A stretch of DNA of 64,000 bases from Teichococcus vastitatis (GCF_003604215.1 NZ_QXGS01000007.1:1-64000), one strand, 5' to 3'; counted from the first letter of the stretch, positions 44,724-53,682 are shown. The notes: generated from the sequence alone by a model not told the origin. Program-made: numbers and translations.

Positions 44724-46205
44724 ATGCCCGACATTCATTTCGTGAAACCCGCCCTGCCCCGGGCCGGCGCGCTGGTGCTGCCGCTCGCGGAGGGCTTCAC
44801 CCTGTCCGGCCTGGCGCAGCAGATCAACGAGGCCACCGGCGGCGCGGTGCAGCGCGGGCTGGAGGCGGCAGGCTTCAAGGGCAAGAAGGGACAGAGCTGC
44901 ACCCTGTGGGCTCCCGGCGGCGGCAAGGACCACCTGTCGCGCATCGTCGCGGTGGGGCTGGGTGCCACCCCGGACGCCGCCTCCGCCGAGGCAGCCGGCG
45001 GCGCCACCTACCCGCTGCTCGCGGCCGAGCCGGAGGTGCTGGTGGCGGCCGACGGGCTGAATGCCGCGCTGACCGCCAGCTACGCCTTCGGCGCCACGCT
45101 GCGCGGCTACCGCTTCGACAAGTACCGCACCAAGGAAGGCGCCGACGACAAGCCGAAGCTGACCCGCCTGTCCCTGGCGACGCCGGAGCCGGAGGCGGCG
45201 CGGGCCGCGCACGCGCCGCTGGCGGCCATCGCCAAGGGTGTGTTCCTGGCGCGCGACCTGGTCAGCGAGCCGCCCAACGTGCTGCACCCGACCGAGATGG
45301 CCAACCGCTGCAAGGCGCTGGAAAAGCTCGGCGTCTCGGTGGAGATCCTGGAGCCCGTGGCGCTGGCGAAGCTCGGCTTCGGCGCGCTGCTCGGCGTGGC
45401 CATGGGCAGCGCGCAGGAGCCGCGGGTGGTGGTGATGCAATGGAAGGGCGGCGCCGAGGGCGCGGCGCCGGTGTCCTTCATCGGCAAGGGCGTCACCTTC
45501 GACACCGGCGGCATCTCGATCAAGCCGGCGGCCGGCATGGAGGACATGAAGTTCGACATGGCCGGCGCCGGCGCGGTGATCGGACTGATGGCGGCGCTGG
45601 CCGGGCGCAAGGCCCGCGTCAACGCGGTGGGCGTGGTCGGCTTGACCGAGAACATGCCCTCCGGCACCGCGCAGCGCCCGGGCGACGTGGTGAAGTCGCT
45701 GTCCGGCCAGACCATCGAGGTGATCAACACCGACGCCGAGGGCCGGCTCGTGCTGGCCGATGTGCTCTGGTACACGCGGGAACGCTTCAAGCCGCGCTTC
45801 ATGGTGGACCTTGCCACCCTGACCGGCGCCATCATCGTGGCGCTGGGGCATGAGCATGCCGGGCTCTTCGCCAATGACGACACGCTGGCGCAGCAGCTGG
45901 CCGCCGCCGGCGGCGCGACGGGCGAGGCGCTGTGGCGCATGCCGCTGGGCGATGCCTATGACAAGAAGATCAAGTCCGACATCGCCGACATGAAGAATGT
46001 CGGCGGCCGGCCGGGCGGCTCGATCACCGCGGCGCAGTTCATCCAGCGCTTCATCGACACGCGGGACGGGCACGTCGCCTGGGCGCACCTCGACATCGCC
46101 GGCACCGCCTGGGCCACCAAGGATTTCGCCACGGTGCCGAAGGGCGCCACGGGCTTCGGCGTGCGGCTGCTCGACCGGCTGGTGGCCGAGCATTACGAGG
46201 ACTGA
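44724..46205 (+). CDS. pepA: Leucyl aminopeptidase (M17)
   Basis: Cytosolic metallo-aminopeptidase, usually a hexamer with two metal ions. The 493-residue protein has the canonical site GKGVTFDTGGISIK (metal-site Lys and Asp), EDMKFDMAG (Asp) and the M17 signature NTDAEGRLVLAD. The N-terminal PepA domain spans about 1-170. It lies immediately upstream of a second M17 gene and holC and divergent from cysQ. The pepA-holC-lptF-lptG neighbourhood is widely conserved in Proteobacteria. Confidence 0.94.
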   Translation: MPDIHFVKPALPRAGALVLPLAEGFTLSGLAQQINEATGGAVQRGLEAAGFKGKKGQSCTLWAPGGGKDHLSRIVAVGLGATPDAASAEAAGGATYPLLAAEPEVLVAADGLNAALTASYAFGATLRGYRFDKYRTKEGADDKPKLTRLSLATPEPEAARAAHAPLAAIAKGVFLARDLVSEPPNVLHPTEMANRCKALEKLGVSVEILEPVALAKLGFGALLGVAMGSAQEPRVVVMQWKGGAEGAAPVSFIGKGVTFDTGGISIKPAAGMEDMKFDMAGAGAVIGLMAALAGRKARVNAVGVVGLTENMPSGTAQRPGDVVKSLSGQTIEVINTDAEGRLVLADVLWYTRERFKPRFMVDLATLTGAIIVALGHEHAGLFANDDTLAQQLAAAGGATGEALWRMPLGDAYDKKIKSDIADMKNVGGRPGGSITAAQFIQRFIDTRDGHVAWAHLDIAGTAWATKDFATVPKGATGFGVRLLDRLVAEHYED

Positions 46206-46214
46206 CCGGCCCTG

Positions 46215-47534
46215 ATGCGGCTGCGGCTGCGGCACAGCCTGGACCCCAGGGCCGCCGCGCGGTTGCGCATCTTGCCCGATCCCGCCTTGCCGGATGGCGC
46301 GTTGCGCTGGTGGGACGGGATGTTGCGCATCGGCGGCGCAGCCACCGAGCGCGCCGGCGCCGCCGCCCTGGCGGCGCTGCCGGATGGCACGCGGCGCGCC
46401 GTGCTGGATGCCCGCGAACTCTCGGCGGAAGCCGCGGTGGCCATGGCCACCGGCTTGGCGCTGCGCGCGCCGCGTGGCTTCCGGCTGGACCTCTGGCACG
46501 GGAACCCGCAGGCGTTGGCGACGCCCTGGCAACGGGCCTGCGCGGTGCTGAAGGGCGTGGCCCTGGCGCAGCGGCTGGTGGCCATGCCCGCCAATGCGCT
46601 GACGCCGCGAACCTTCGCCCGCCGCCTGAAGCGGCTGGAACGGCACGGCATCGCGGTGCAGGTGCTGAGGCCGAAGCAGTTGCGCCAGGCCGGCTTCGGG
46701 GCCCTGCTGGCGGTGGGGCAGGGCGCGGCCAACAAGCCCCGCCTGGTTGTGCTGCGCTGGGCGGGTCGCATCCCGGTGGCGCCGCTGGTGCTGGTGGGCG
46801 AGGGCATCACCTTCGACACGGGCGGGCTGTCGCTGAAGCGCGGGCCCGGCATGGAGGCGATGGGCGGGGACATGGCCGGCGCCGCCGCCTGTGCCGGTGC
46901 GATGCTGGCGGCGGCGCTGCGCAACAGCCCGGCGCCGCTGGCTGCCGTGCTGCCGCTGGCCGAGAACAGCCCCGGCGCCGCCGCCTACCGCCCCGGCGAT
47001 GTGATCACCACCCTGTCCGGCCGGACGGTGGAGGTGGTGGACACCGATGCCGAGGGGCGGCTGGTGCTGGCCGATGCGCTGAACTACGCCGTGCGCGCCT
47101 TCCGCCCCGAGGCGGTGGTGGACCTGGCGACGCTGACCGGCGCCGCCATCACCGCGCTGGGCCATGAGCGGGCGGCGATCTTCACCAATGATCCGCCCCT
47201 GGCGGCGATGCTCTGCGCCGCCGGGGAGGCGGTGGGCGAGCGGCTGTGGCCGTTGCCGGTAACGGAAGCCGCCAACGAGGCGCTGCGCAGCGACATCGCC
47301 GACCTGCGGCAATGCTCGCCGGAGCGGCACCAGCCCGATGCCAGCCACGCCGCCGCCTTTCTGCAGCAATTCCTGGGGCCGCGTCCGCCGGCCTGGGCGC
47401 ATCTGGACATCGCCGGCACGATCGGCGAGGAGGCCCGCTCGGAGGATGCGCCGCTGACCGTGCCCGGTGGATTCGGCGTCCGCCTGCTGGACATGCTGAT
47501 CGTCCGCCGCTTCGAGGACCCGCACCGGATATGA
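46215..47534 (+). CDS. Second M17-family aminopeptidase with a Lys-to-Glu metal-site change
   Basis: A 439-residue tandem paralogue of the preceding PepA. It keeps DTGGLSLK, GGDMAGAA and DTDAEGRLVLAD, but the residue matching the metal-binding Lys at the start of the first motif is Glu (VGEGITFDTGG). The N-terminal domain is shorter and Arg-rich. In classical enzymes this Lys coordinates one metal and helps hold the hydroxide, so the activity or metal preference is probably altered. Its stop overlaps holC in ATGA. Confidence 0.85.
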   Translation: MRLRLRHSLDPRAAARLRILPDPALPDGALRWWDGMLRIGGAATERAGAAALAALPDGTRRAVLDARELSAEAAVAMATGLALRAPRGFRLDLWHGNPQALATPWQRACAVLKGVALAQRLVAMPANALTPRTFARRLKRLERHGIAVQVLRPKQLRQAGFGALLAVGQGAANKPRLVVLRWAGRIPVAPLVLVGEGITFDTGGLSLKRGPGMEAMGGDMAGAAACAGAMLAAALRNSPAPLAAVLPLAENSPGAAAYRPGDVITTLSGRTVEVVDTDAEGRLVLADALNYAVRAFRPEAVVDLATLTGAAITALGHERAAIFTNDPPLAAMLCAAGEAVGERLWPLPVTEAANEALRSDIADLRQCSPERHQPDASHAAAFLQQFLGPRPPAWAHLDIAGTIGEEARSEDAPLTVPGGFGVRLLDMLIVRRFEDPHRI

Positions 47535-47980
47535 GCGAGATCGGCTTCTATCACCTGACCCGCACGCCGCTGGAAGCGGCGCTGCCGAAGCTGCTCGGCC
47601 GCGTGCTGGCGCAGGGCGGGCGGGCGGTGGTGCAACTGGGCGACCCGGCGCGGCTCGACGCCCTGGATGCCGCGCTCTGGCTGTGCCAGGACCCGGACTG
47701 GCTGCCGCACGGCTCGGCCCGCGGCATCGGCCATCCCACCCTGCAGCCGATCTGGCTGACGGCTGAGGACGAGGCGCCCAACGGTGCCCGGTTCCTGTTT
47801 CTGGTGGAGGGTGCCGCCAGCACCCGCCTGCAAGCCTTTGACCGGGTCTTCGACCTGTTCGATGGCGGCGACGAGGCAGCGGTGCAGGCGGCGCGGCAAC
47901 GCTGGTCCGCGGCCCGCGCCGCCGGCCATGGCCTGGCCTACTGGCAGCAGGAAGAGCGAGGCTGGACGCGAAAGGCCTGA
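47531..47980 (+). CDS. holC: DNA polymerase III chi subunit
   Basis: Links the clamp loader to SSB at the replication fork. The 149-residue protein begins MSEIGFYHLTRTPLEAALPK and contains LLGRVLAQGGRAVVQ, LDAALWLCQDPDWLPHG, QPIWLTAEDEAPNGARFLF and the final FDRVFDLFDGGDEAAVQAA, all typical of HolC. The ATG at 47531 overlaps the upstream stop in ATGA. The pepA-holC linkage is conserved. A candidate small RNA with its own promoter and terminator follows. Confidence 0.9.
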   Translation: MSEIGFYHLTRTPLEAALPKLLGRVLAQGGRAVVQLGDPARLDALDAALWLCQDPDWLPHGSARGIGHPTLQPIWLTAEDEAPNGARFLFLVEGAASTRLQAFDRVFDLFDGGDEAAVQAARQRWSAARAAGHGLAYWQQEERGWTRKA

Positions 47981-48058
47981 GGCAGATGCCGGCCCATCAT
48001 CCTCAAGGTTAAGTTCATGTTCGCAGGGGAAAAACGCCGGGATTTGCGCGGATTTCCG

Positions 48059-48088
48059 TTGCAGGAAAAAGCGCCTTCCTGCTACAAA
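48059..48088 (+). promoter_or_regulatory. Predicted promoter of the intergenic small RNA
   Basis: A -35-like TTGCAG at 48059-48064 and an extended -10 TGCTACAAA (TACAAA at 48083-48088), separated by 18 bases. It lies in the spacer after holC and points to a transcription start near 48095, right at the foot of the first hairpin. Confidence 0.45.
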
Positions 48089-48094
48089 TGGCCT

Positions 48095-48176
48095 CGTTCA
48101 CGGGATCGTGAGCATCTCTCCAGTGGCATTCCTCCTTGAACTCGACCGCCTCCCTTGACGGGAGGCGGGCCTTTTT
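48095..48176 (+). ncRNA. Candidate intergenic small RNA of about 80 nt
   Basis: The segment runs from the predicted transcription start to the T-run of an intrinsic terminator. It folds as a 7-bp hairpin (48096-48102 with 48107-48113, one G-U pair), then a single-stranded stretch containing CCTCCTT (48131-48137), then the terminator hairpin. CCUCCUU is complementary to Shine-Dalgarno sequences, a feature of many alphaproteobacterial regulatory RNAs. It has no convincing coding frame. Alternatively the whole piece could be the 3' untranslated end of the holC transcript. Confidence 0.45.
48146..48176 (+). terminator. Intrinsic terminator after holC / small RNA
   Basis: A perfect 9-bp stem CCGCCTCCC / GGGAGGCGG, loop TTGAC, followed by GCC and five T. 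It ends the holC-direction transcript immediately at the end of the convergent creatininase gene. Confidence 0.88.
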
Positions 48177-48970
48177 CATCGCGGTGCCCACACCGCCGCG
48201 GGCACCTGCCACAGACCGGTATTGCCCATCGCCTCCGCCAGGGCGTCCGACACCACCTCCAGCAGCCTGGCACCCTTCTCGGCCGTGGCGGCGCGCGGAT
48301 CCCCCATCACCCCCGTGCCCGGTGCCCGCTCGGCAAAGGACCAGAACCGGCTGAAGGGGCCGGGCACGCTGGTCGGCGGCCCGGACAGCGCGTTCGCCAC
48401 CGCCTCCTGCCGCACCTGGCCGGGATCGAGATGCAGCCAGAAGCTGGTTTCCGCCTCGCAGGCATGCATGACGCCTGGCTGAGTGTCGAGCAGCGCGCCC
48501 AGCTTCTCGCCGGCGACGTGGAACACCGTGGCGGCGACCACCGGCATGGCGAATTCGACGCCTAGCTCCCGCGCGGCAACGGCCAGCGGGTCAATGTTGC
48601 CACCGTGGCTGTTCACCAGGAACAACCGCTTGAAGCCCTGCGCCTTGAGCGAGCGGCAGATGCAGGTCAGCACGGCGCGGAAGGCGGCGTAGTCCAGCGT
48701 GATGGTGCCGCCGAAGGGCAGGTGGTGCTCCGACATTCCGGTCCACATCGGCGGCAACACCACCACGGGCCGCGCCGCGCTGGCCTTGCGCGCCGCCATC
48801 AGGCAGCAGGCATGGCCGATCAGGCTGTCGGTCCAGACCGGCAGGTGCGGGCCATGCTGCTCCAGCGACGCCACCGGCAGCACCACCAGCGCGTCCCGCT
48901 CGGCCAGGTTATGCAGTTCGGGCGCCGTCAGGCGTTCCCACCGTACGGCGTCCTCGGGCAGCAGAGTCAT
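48176..48970 (-). CDS. Creatininase-family amidohydrolase
   Basis: A 264-residue metal-dependent hydrolase of the creatininase/MftE/FAPy-deformylase fold. The conserved metal ligands are visible in SLEQHGPHLPVWTDS, NSHGGNIDP and the downstream Glu in HACEAETS. The ATG at 48970 is chosen because GGGAGAT precedes it, 15 codons into the longer frame. Family members open cyclic amides such as creatinine or act in cofactor pathways. Divergence from a Bug-type binding protein suggests a nitrogen-compound or organic-acid catabolic locus, but the substrate is unknown. Confidence 0.86.
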   Translation of the reverse strand: MTLLPEDAVRWERLTAPELHNLAERDALVVLPVASLEQHGPHLPVWTDSLIGHACCLMAARKASAARPVVVLPPMWTGMSEHHLPFGGTITLDYAAFRAVLTCICRSLKAQGFKRLFLVNSHGGNIDPLAVAARELGVEFAMPVVAATVFHVAGEKLGALLDTQPGVMHACEAETSFWLHLDPGQVRQEAVANALSGPPTSVPGPFSRFWSFAERAPGTGVMGDPRAATAEKGARLLEVVSDALAEAMGNTGLWQVPAAVWAPR

Positions 48971-49145
48971 CGGTATCTCCCACGGGGCTTCGGCATCGAT
49001 GGCCGAGCCAACCATGCCGCGCCGGCCGCGCCAAGGCGGAGCACAATCTCCCTTTCACACTTGTCGTATTGCCTGATGAATTATCCGGGTCTAGGTTTCG
49101 ACCAAGCAACGGCGGGAACAAGCAACCCGCAGGAGGAACGGACCG

Positions 49146-50135
49146 ATGCAACGACGCAGTCTGCTGTGCGCCACCCTGGCGGCGCCCCTGCTTTCCCCGC
49201 TGGCTGCTCCCGCGGTGCGGGCCCAGGGCAAGGCTCCCGGCTTCACCCATGTGGTGCGCCTGATCGTGCCGAACGCGCCCGGCGGCACCAGCGACATCCT
49301 CGCCCGGCTGATGGCGCCCGAACTGTCGAAGGCTTTCGGCCAGAACGTGGTGGTGGAGAACCGCGCCGGTGCCGGCGGCAACATCGGCGCCGACGCGGTG
49401 GCCAAGGCCGATCCGGACGGCCACACCCTGGCGCTGCTGGATCTGTCCGTGCTGGCGATCAATCCGTCGCTGTTTCCGAAGATCCCGTTCGACGCCAAGA
49501 AGGATCTGGCGCCGGTCTCCATGGTGATCTACGCGCCCTACATCCTGGCGGTGAAGAACGCCCTGGCGGTGAACAGCGCGGCCGAGCTGCAGGCCTATGC
49601 CAAGGCGCATCCGGGCGAGTTGAACGCCGCCAATTCCGGCACCGGCACCGCCAGCCACCTGGTGCAGGTGGCGCTGGCCGAGCAGTGGAAGGCGCCCTTC
49701 ACCCATGTGCCGTATCGCGGCGGCGCGCCGGGCCTGACTGCCCTGGTGACCGGCGAGGCCGACATGACCGTGGTGGGCGCCACCCAGGCGCTGCCCTACG
49801 TCATGAACAAGCAGATGAAGGCCATCGCCGTCACCGGGGCGGAACGCTTCAAGACGCTGCCCGATGTCCCGACCTTCCGGGAAATGGGCTGGAGCAACCC
49901 GGATGCCGGTACCTGGCAGGGCATCATCACCACTGGCGGCACGCCGCCTGCCATGATCGGGCGTATCTCGGCCACGGTGAAGGAGGTGCTGGCCCAGCCC
50001 GCCATTGCCTCCCGCATCGCCGAGCTGGGCGGGCAGCCGCGCCCCGAAGGACCGGACAGCATGCGCGCCTGGCTGGACCGCGAAACCGAGAATTACGGCC
50101 GTCTGATCCGCGACAACAACATCAAGCCGGACTGA
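49146..50135 (+). CDS. Bug-family (TctC-like) tripartite tricarboxylate transporter binding protein
   Basis: Periplasmic solute receptor of 329 residues with signal peptide MQRRSLLCATLAAPLLSPLA cleaved near VRAQ. Family hallmarks are VVRLIVPNAPGGTSDILARL, VVVENRAGAGGNIGADAVAKA, HVPYRGGAPGLTALVTGEADM and LPDVPTFREMG. AGGAGGAACGG precedes the ATG. It binds a carboxylate or a related compound. No tctA or tctB membrane genes are adjacent, which is common for the expanded Bug families. It is followed after 13 bases by a hydroxyacid dehydrogenase. Confidence 0.9.
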   Translation: MQRRSLLCATLAAPLLSPLAAPAVRAQGKAPGFTHVVRLIVPNAPGGTSDILARLMAPELSKAFGQNVVVENRAGAGGNIGADAVAKADPDGHTLALLDLSVLAINPSLFPKIPFDAKKDLAPVSMVIYAPYILAVKNALAVNSAAELQAYAKAHPGELNAANSGTGTASHLVQVALAEQWKAPFTHVPYRGGAPGLTALVTGEADMTVVGATQALPYVMNKQMKAIAVTGAERFKTLPDVPTFREMGWSNPDAGTWQGIITTGGTPPAMIGRISATVKEVLAQPAIASRIAELGGQPRPEGPDSMRAWLDRETENYGRLIRDNNIKPD

Positions 50136-50148
50136 GGAGCGCGACGGC

Positions 50149-51150
50149 ATGAGCCAGGGCCAGCCCCGCCTGCATGTGCAGCTGGCGGTCAGCGCCGGCT
50201 CCGCCCTGCGCAACGCCTTCACCCGGGAGGCGGTGCTGGAGGCGGCGGACGGCCATCCCGGCGTGCTGGACGGCGTGTCGCTCGGCTTCAGCGACACCGG
50301 TCCGGCGCTGGAGGCGGCGCTGCCCGGGGCCGACATCCTGGTGCTCACCGGCCAGGCCGGCCTGGCCGGCCTGGCCCTGCGGGCGCCCCGGCTGCGCTGG
50401 CTGCACCACACCTCCGCGGGGGTGGAGTGGCTGTTGCGGGAAAGCCTGCCGCCGGAGCTGCTGCTGACCAATGCCAGCGGCACCCATTCGCCCAAGACGG
50501 CCGAGTTCGCGCTGCTCTGTGCGCTGATGCTCAGCAACAACATGCCGGCGCTGTTCACGGCGCAGCGGGCGCATCGCTGGGACCCACGCCCGAGCCCCAC
50601 CGTGGCGGGACGCACGGCGCTGGTGCTGGGCCTGGGCGGTCTGGGCGGCGCCGCGGCGGCGGCGCTCGAGGCCGCGGGACTGACGGTGATCGGCGTCAGC
50701 CGCTCCGGCCGGCCGCATCCCGCGGTGGCGGAGAGCCATCCGATCGCCGAGTTGCCGGCGCTGTTGCCGCGCGCCGACATCCTGCTGATCACCCTGCCGC
50801 TGACCGCCGAAACCCGGAACCTGATCGGCGCGCGCGAGCTGGACCTGATGCCGCGCGGCAGCGGCGTGGTGAATATCGGCCGCGGCCCCCTGCTGGACCA
50901 TGACGCGCTGGCGGCCCGGCTGCGGGATGGCCGCCTGGGCGGGGCGGTGCTGGATGCCCTGCCGGACGAGCCCTTGCCAGGGGATTCGCCGCTCTGGGAC
51001 GTACCCAACCTGATCATCACGCCGCATTGCGGCCTGTACGACCCGACGGCCTATGCCCGCCGCTGCCTCGACGGCTTCTTTGCCAATCTGCGGCGCTTCA
51101 AGGCCGGAGCGCCGCTGCAACAGCTGGTGGACCCGGCGCGCGGCTACTGA
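50149..51150 (+). CDS. D-2-hydroxyacid dehydrogenase family protein
   Basis: A 333-residue NAD(P)-dependent dehydrogenase. The nucleotide motif is VLGLGGLGGAAAAALEAAG (a G-x-G-x2-G type), followed by DILLITLPLTAETRNLIG, NIGRGPLLDHDALAARL and the catalytic His in ITPHCGLYDP. It likely reduces or oxidises a 2-oxo/2-hydroxy acid taken up through the upstream Bug protein. The family includes GhrA-like glyoxylate/hydroxypyruvate reductases; the exact activity is undetermined. It is convergent with the phospholipase-D gene downstream. Confidence 0.87.
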   Translation: MSQGQPRLHVQLAVSAGSALRNAFTREAVLEAADGHPGVLDGVSLGFSDTGPALEAALPGADILVLTGQAGLAGLALRAPRLRWLHHTSAGVEWLLRESLPPELLLTNASGTHSPKTAEFALLCALMLSNNMPALFTAQRAHRWDPRPSPTVAGRTALVLGLGGLGGAAAAALEAAGLTVIGVSRSGRPHPAVAESHPIAELPALLPRADILLITLPLTAETRNLIGARELDLMPRGSGVVNIGRGPLLDHDALAARLRDGRLGGAVLDALPDEPLPGDSPLWDVPNLIITPHCGLYDPTAYARRCLDGFFANLRRFKAGAPLQQLVDPARGY

Positions 51151-51192
51151 CCCGCGCCGGCCGATGCGAAGCCCCTGTCAGGGCTATGCCTG

Positions 51193-52671
51193 TCAGAGCT
51201 GCGCCTCGATCGGCAGCCATCGCACCAGCCGTGCCATGGCGCGGCGCGGCCAGGCGGCCTCCGGCTCATGCGGCGTGGTGCCGGTGGCGTCGGTCCAGCG
51301 CAGCCGGCCGGCTGGTGTGCGGCTGACGCGATAGGAGCGGCGCGGATCCACCAGGCGCCGGTATTCGCGGGCCAGCTGCTCGGCCAGGCCCGGATGCCGG
51401 GCAAAGGCCCCCATCTCGGTGTTCAGGTTGGCTGAGCGCGGGTCCAGGTTGAAGGAGCCGACAAACACCAGCTCGCCATCCAGCATCATCGCCTTGGTGT
51501 GCAGGCTGGCGCCGCGCGAGCCGAACACGCCCCTGCCGTTCGAGCCCATGCGCTTCAGCTCGAACAGCGCGACGCCCAGCTCCAGCAGGCGGGGGCGGTA
51601 GCGGGAATAGCCGCTATGCACCGCCACCACGTCGGTGGCGGCCAGGGAGTTGGTGACCACGGTGACCTCCACCCCGCGCCGCACCAGCGTCTCGATCAGC
51701 GCCATGCCCTCCCGCCCGGGCACGAAATAGGGCGAGATCAGCACCGCCTCGCGCTGCGTTTCGCGCAGCCGGCTGAGGATGGCGGGGGCCATGCCGGCGC
51801 GGTGCGCGCGGCCCTTCGCCTTGGCCGGCGGATCGGACATCACCCGCACCGTGTCGGCGGCCGGCAGCAGGCGGTGGTTCTGGCCCAGCAGCACCGCCCG
51901 CTTGGCGGCCAGTGCCTTCAAATAAGGACGCGCCTTGTCGGAATCGGGAATCGCGTCCAGCCCGGCGCGGAAGGCGGCCAGGGCCTCGGTGCTGAGGCCC
52001 GCCGCGACGCGGAACCGCTCCACCGGACGCGCCAGGGAGGAGGCCCAGTAGCTGTCGAACACCGCCTGGGCCTGGCCGGTGGCCGCGCCGGCGATCAGCA
52101 GGTCGAGGTCGCGGAAGTTGAAATCGCCGGCGCCGTCGAAATAGGCGTCGGCGATGTTGCGGCCCCCCACCAGCGCCAGCCGGCCATCCACCACCCAGTT
52201 CTTGTTGTGCATGCGGTGGTTCAGGTGCCAGCCGCCGAGGGCGAATTCCACCGCCAGCCCGAACTGCCCCAGCCAGCGCAGCCGCGCGGTGTTGAACAGC
52301 CGCACCTCGATGCGCGGATGTGCCGACAACAGGGCGATGCGGCGCTCCACCCCCAGCACGTAGCTGTCGTCCAGCAGCATGCGCACCCGCACCCCGCGGT
52401 CGGCGGCGGCCAGCACCTCGCGCGCCAGCAGGCCTCCGGTGATGTCGTCCGACCAGCGGTAATACTGCACGTCCAGCGTGCGCCCGGCGATGCGGGCGCT
52501 GTGGGCGCGCAACATGAAGGCTTCGAGCCCGGCGGGCAGCAGCGTCACCCCGGTGGTGGAGCCTGCCTCGTCCAGCAGCCGGTTCAGCGCCTCGTCCATG
52601 GCACTGGCCGGAGCGGTTCCACCGACCGTCACGGGCGATGGTGGGGCGCAGGGCACCAGGGCCTGGCTCAT
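51193..52671 (-). CDS. Phospholipase D-like / cardiolipin synthase-family protein
   Basis: A 492-residue protein with two HKD motifs: HNKNWVVDGRLALVGGRN around residue 155 and HTKAMMLDGELVFVGSFN around residue 395, each continuing into the conserved N and E/D positions. It could make cardiolipin from phosphatidylglycerol or hydrolyse phospholipids. The N-terminal part lacks the long membrane segment of bacterial Cls, so it may be a ClsC-like or periplasmic form. Its start overlaps the stop of the preceding EEP gene in ATGA. ClsC with an EEP-type partner occurs in several Proteobacteria. Confidence 0.88.
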   Translation of the reverse strand: MSQALVPCAPPSPVTVGGTAPASAMDEALNRLLDEAGSTTGVTLLPAGLEAFMLRAHSARIAGRTLDVQYYRWSDDITGGLLAREVLAAADRGVRVRMLLDDSYVLGVERRIALLSAHPRIEVRLFNTARLRWLGQFGLAVEFALGGWHLNHRMHNKNWVVDGRLALVGGRNIADAYFDGAGDFNFRDLDLLIAGAATGQAQAVFDSYWASSLARPVERFRVAAGLSTEALAAFRAGLDAIPDSDKARPYLKALAAKRAVLLGQNHRLLPAADTVRVMSDPPAKAKGRAHRAGMAPAILSRLRETQREAVLISPYFVPGREGMALIETLVRRGVEVTVVTNSLAATDVVAVHSGYSRYRPRLLELGVALFELKRMGSNGRGVFGSRGASLHTKAMMLDGELVFVGSFNLDPRSANLNTEMGAFARHPGLAEQLAREYRRLVDPRRSYRVSRTPAGRLRWTDATGTTPHEPEAAWPRRAMARLVRWLPIEAQL

Positions 52672-53579
52672 GCCGCCTCCGCGACGTTCTCGCCCGCCGC
52701 CGCCTGCGCAAGGCTGAGCTGCGCCTTCAGGGGCAGGTGGTCGGAAGCGATGCGGGCGAGCGGCGTGTCATGCGCCCGCACCTCCCGCACCAGCCCGTGC
52801 GGCCAGCCCAGGATGCGATCCAGCGCGAACACCGGCATGCGCGACGGGAAGCTGGGCGGGCCGAAGGACACGCCGCCGAACAGTGATTCGAGCGGCCGCA
52901 GCGAGGAGCGGCGGCCGGGGCGCCATTCGTTGAGGTCGCCCAGCATCAGGGTCGGCATGGTGGGGCCGCGGCCGATCGCCTCCAGGATGGCGGCGGATTG
53001 CCGCATCCGGCAGCGCTTCAGCAGGCCGAAATGCGCCGCCACCACGCGCAGGCGGCCGCCGGGCAACTCCATCTCCACCAGCACGGCGCCGCGCGGCTCG
53101 GCCCCCGGCAGGCTCAGGCGGTGGATCTGCAGCGCCGTGCCCTGGCGGACCAACAGCGCGTTGCCGTGCCAGCCATGGCCGTCCGGCAGGCGGGACACCT
53201 GCACCATCTGCAGGCCGCAATCGCGCAGCGCCGCCGTGTCGAGCAGGCCGGTGCGCCGGCCGAAGCGGCGATCCGCCTCCTGCACGGCGAGGATGTCGGG
53301 CGAGATCTCCCCGATCACCTGGGCGATGCGCGAGGGATCGAAGCGGCGGTCGGTGCCCACGCATTTGTGCACGTTGTAGGACGCCACGGTGATCTCGGGC
53401 CCCGTGGTCGGCGGCAGCGGAACCGAGGGCAGGACCGGCACGCCGTGCCGGTCGCGCAGCGCGGCCAGGCTGCCGGCGAGGTTGCGGGCCAGCCCGGTGC
53501 CGAACAGCTTCTGCGTCCTGGCGCGCGGGGAGCGACCGGCCCTGCCCCGGGCGCCCTGCTCGGCGTCGGGGGGGGTCAT
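52668..53579 (-). CDS. Endonuclease/exonuclease/phosphatase-family protein
   Basis: EEP-fold metal-dependent hydrolase of 303 residues. Motifs are SYNVHKCVGTDRRFD, DILAVQEADRR (metal Glu), ALLVRQG, LMLGDLNEW (Asp/Asn) and the final Asp-His in IASDHLPL. The first 65 residues are Arg/Gly/Ala-rich, so the real start may lie inside the frame. It is read together with the phospholipase-D-like gene through an ATGA overlap. The substrate may be a phosphodiester or phospholipid; the family does not tell. Confidence 0.85.
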   Translation of the reverse strand: MTPPDAEQGARGRAGRSPRARTQKLFGTGLARNLAGSLAALRDRHGVPVLPSVPLPPTTGPEITVASYNVHKCVGTDRRFDPSRIAQVIGEISPDILAVQEADRRFGRRTGLLDTAALRDCGLQMVQVSRLPDGHGWHGNALLVRQGTALQIHRLSLPGAEPRGAVLVEMELPGGRLRVVAAHFGLLKRCRMRQSAAILEAIGRGPTMPTLMLGDLNEWRPGRRSSLRPLESLFGGVSFGPPSFPSRMPVFALDRILGWPHGLVREVRAHDTPLARIASDHLPLKAQLSLAQAAAGENVAEAA

Positions 53580-53649
53580 GCTAGGCTCCGGAACAACACG
53601 CCAGATCTCGCTCCTTTGGAAGGATCGCGGCTGGAGCGCCGCTATCCAT

Positions 53650-53682
53650 AAAAAGAAACCTAGGAAAGCGGGAGCGGGTTTC
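53650..53682 (-). terminator. Possible terminator of ftsY
   Basis: On the minus strand a GAAACC / GGTTTC stem (53677-53682 with 53655-53660) with a 16-base loop is followed by a T-rich tract. It lies about 60-90 bases past the ftsY stop. The stem is short and the loop long, so support is modest. Confidence 0.35.

Noticed and set aside
44547-47525. A 990-codon minus-strand frame antisense to both aminopeptidases
   Set aside because: Same cause: antisense to two clear M17 genes and rich in His/Gln/Arg, with no recognisable motif.
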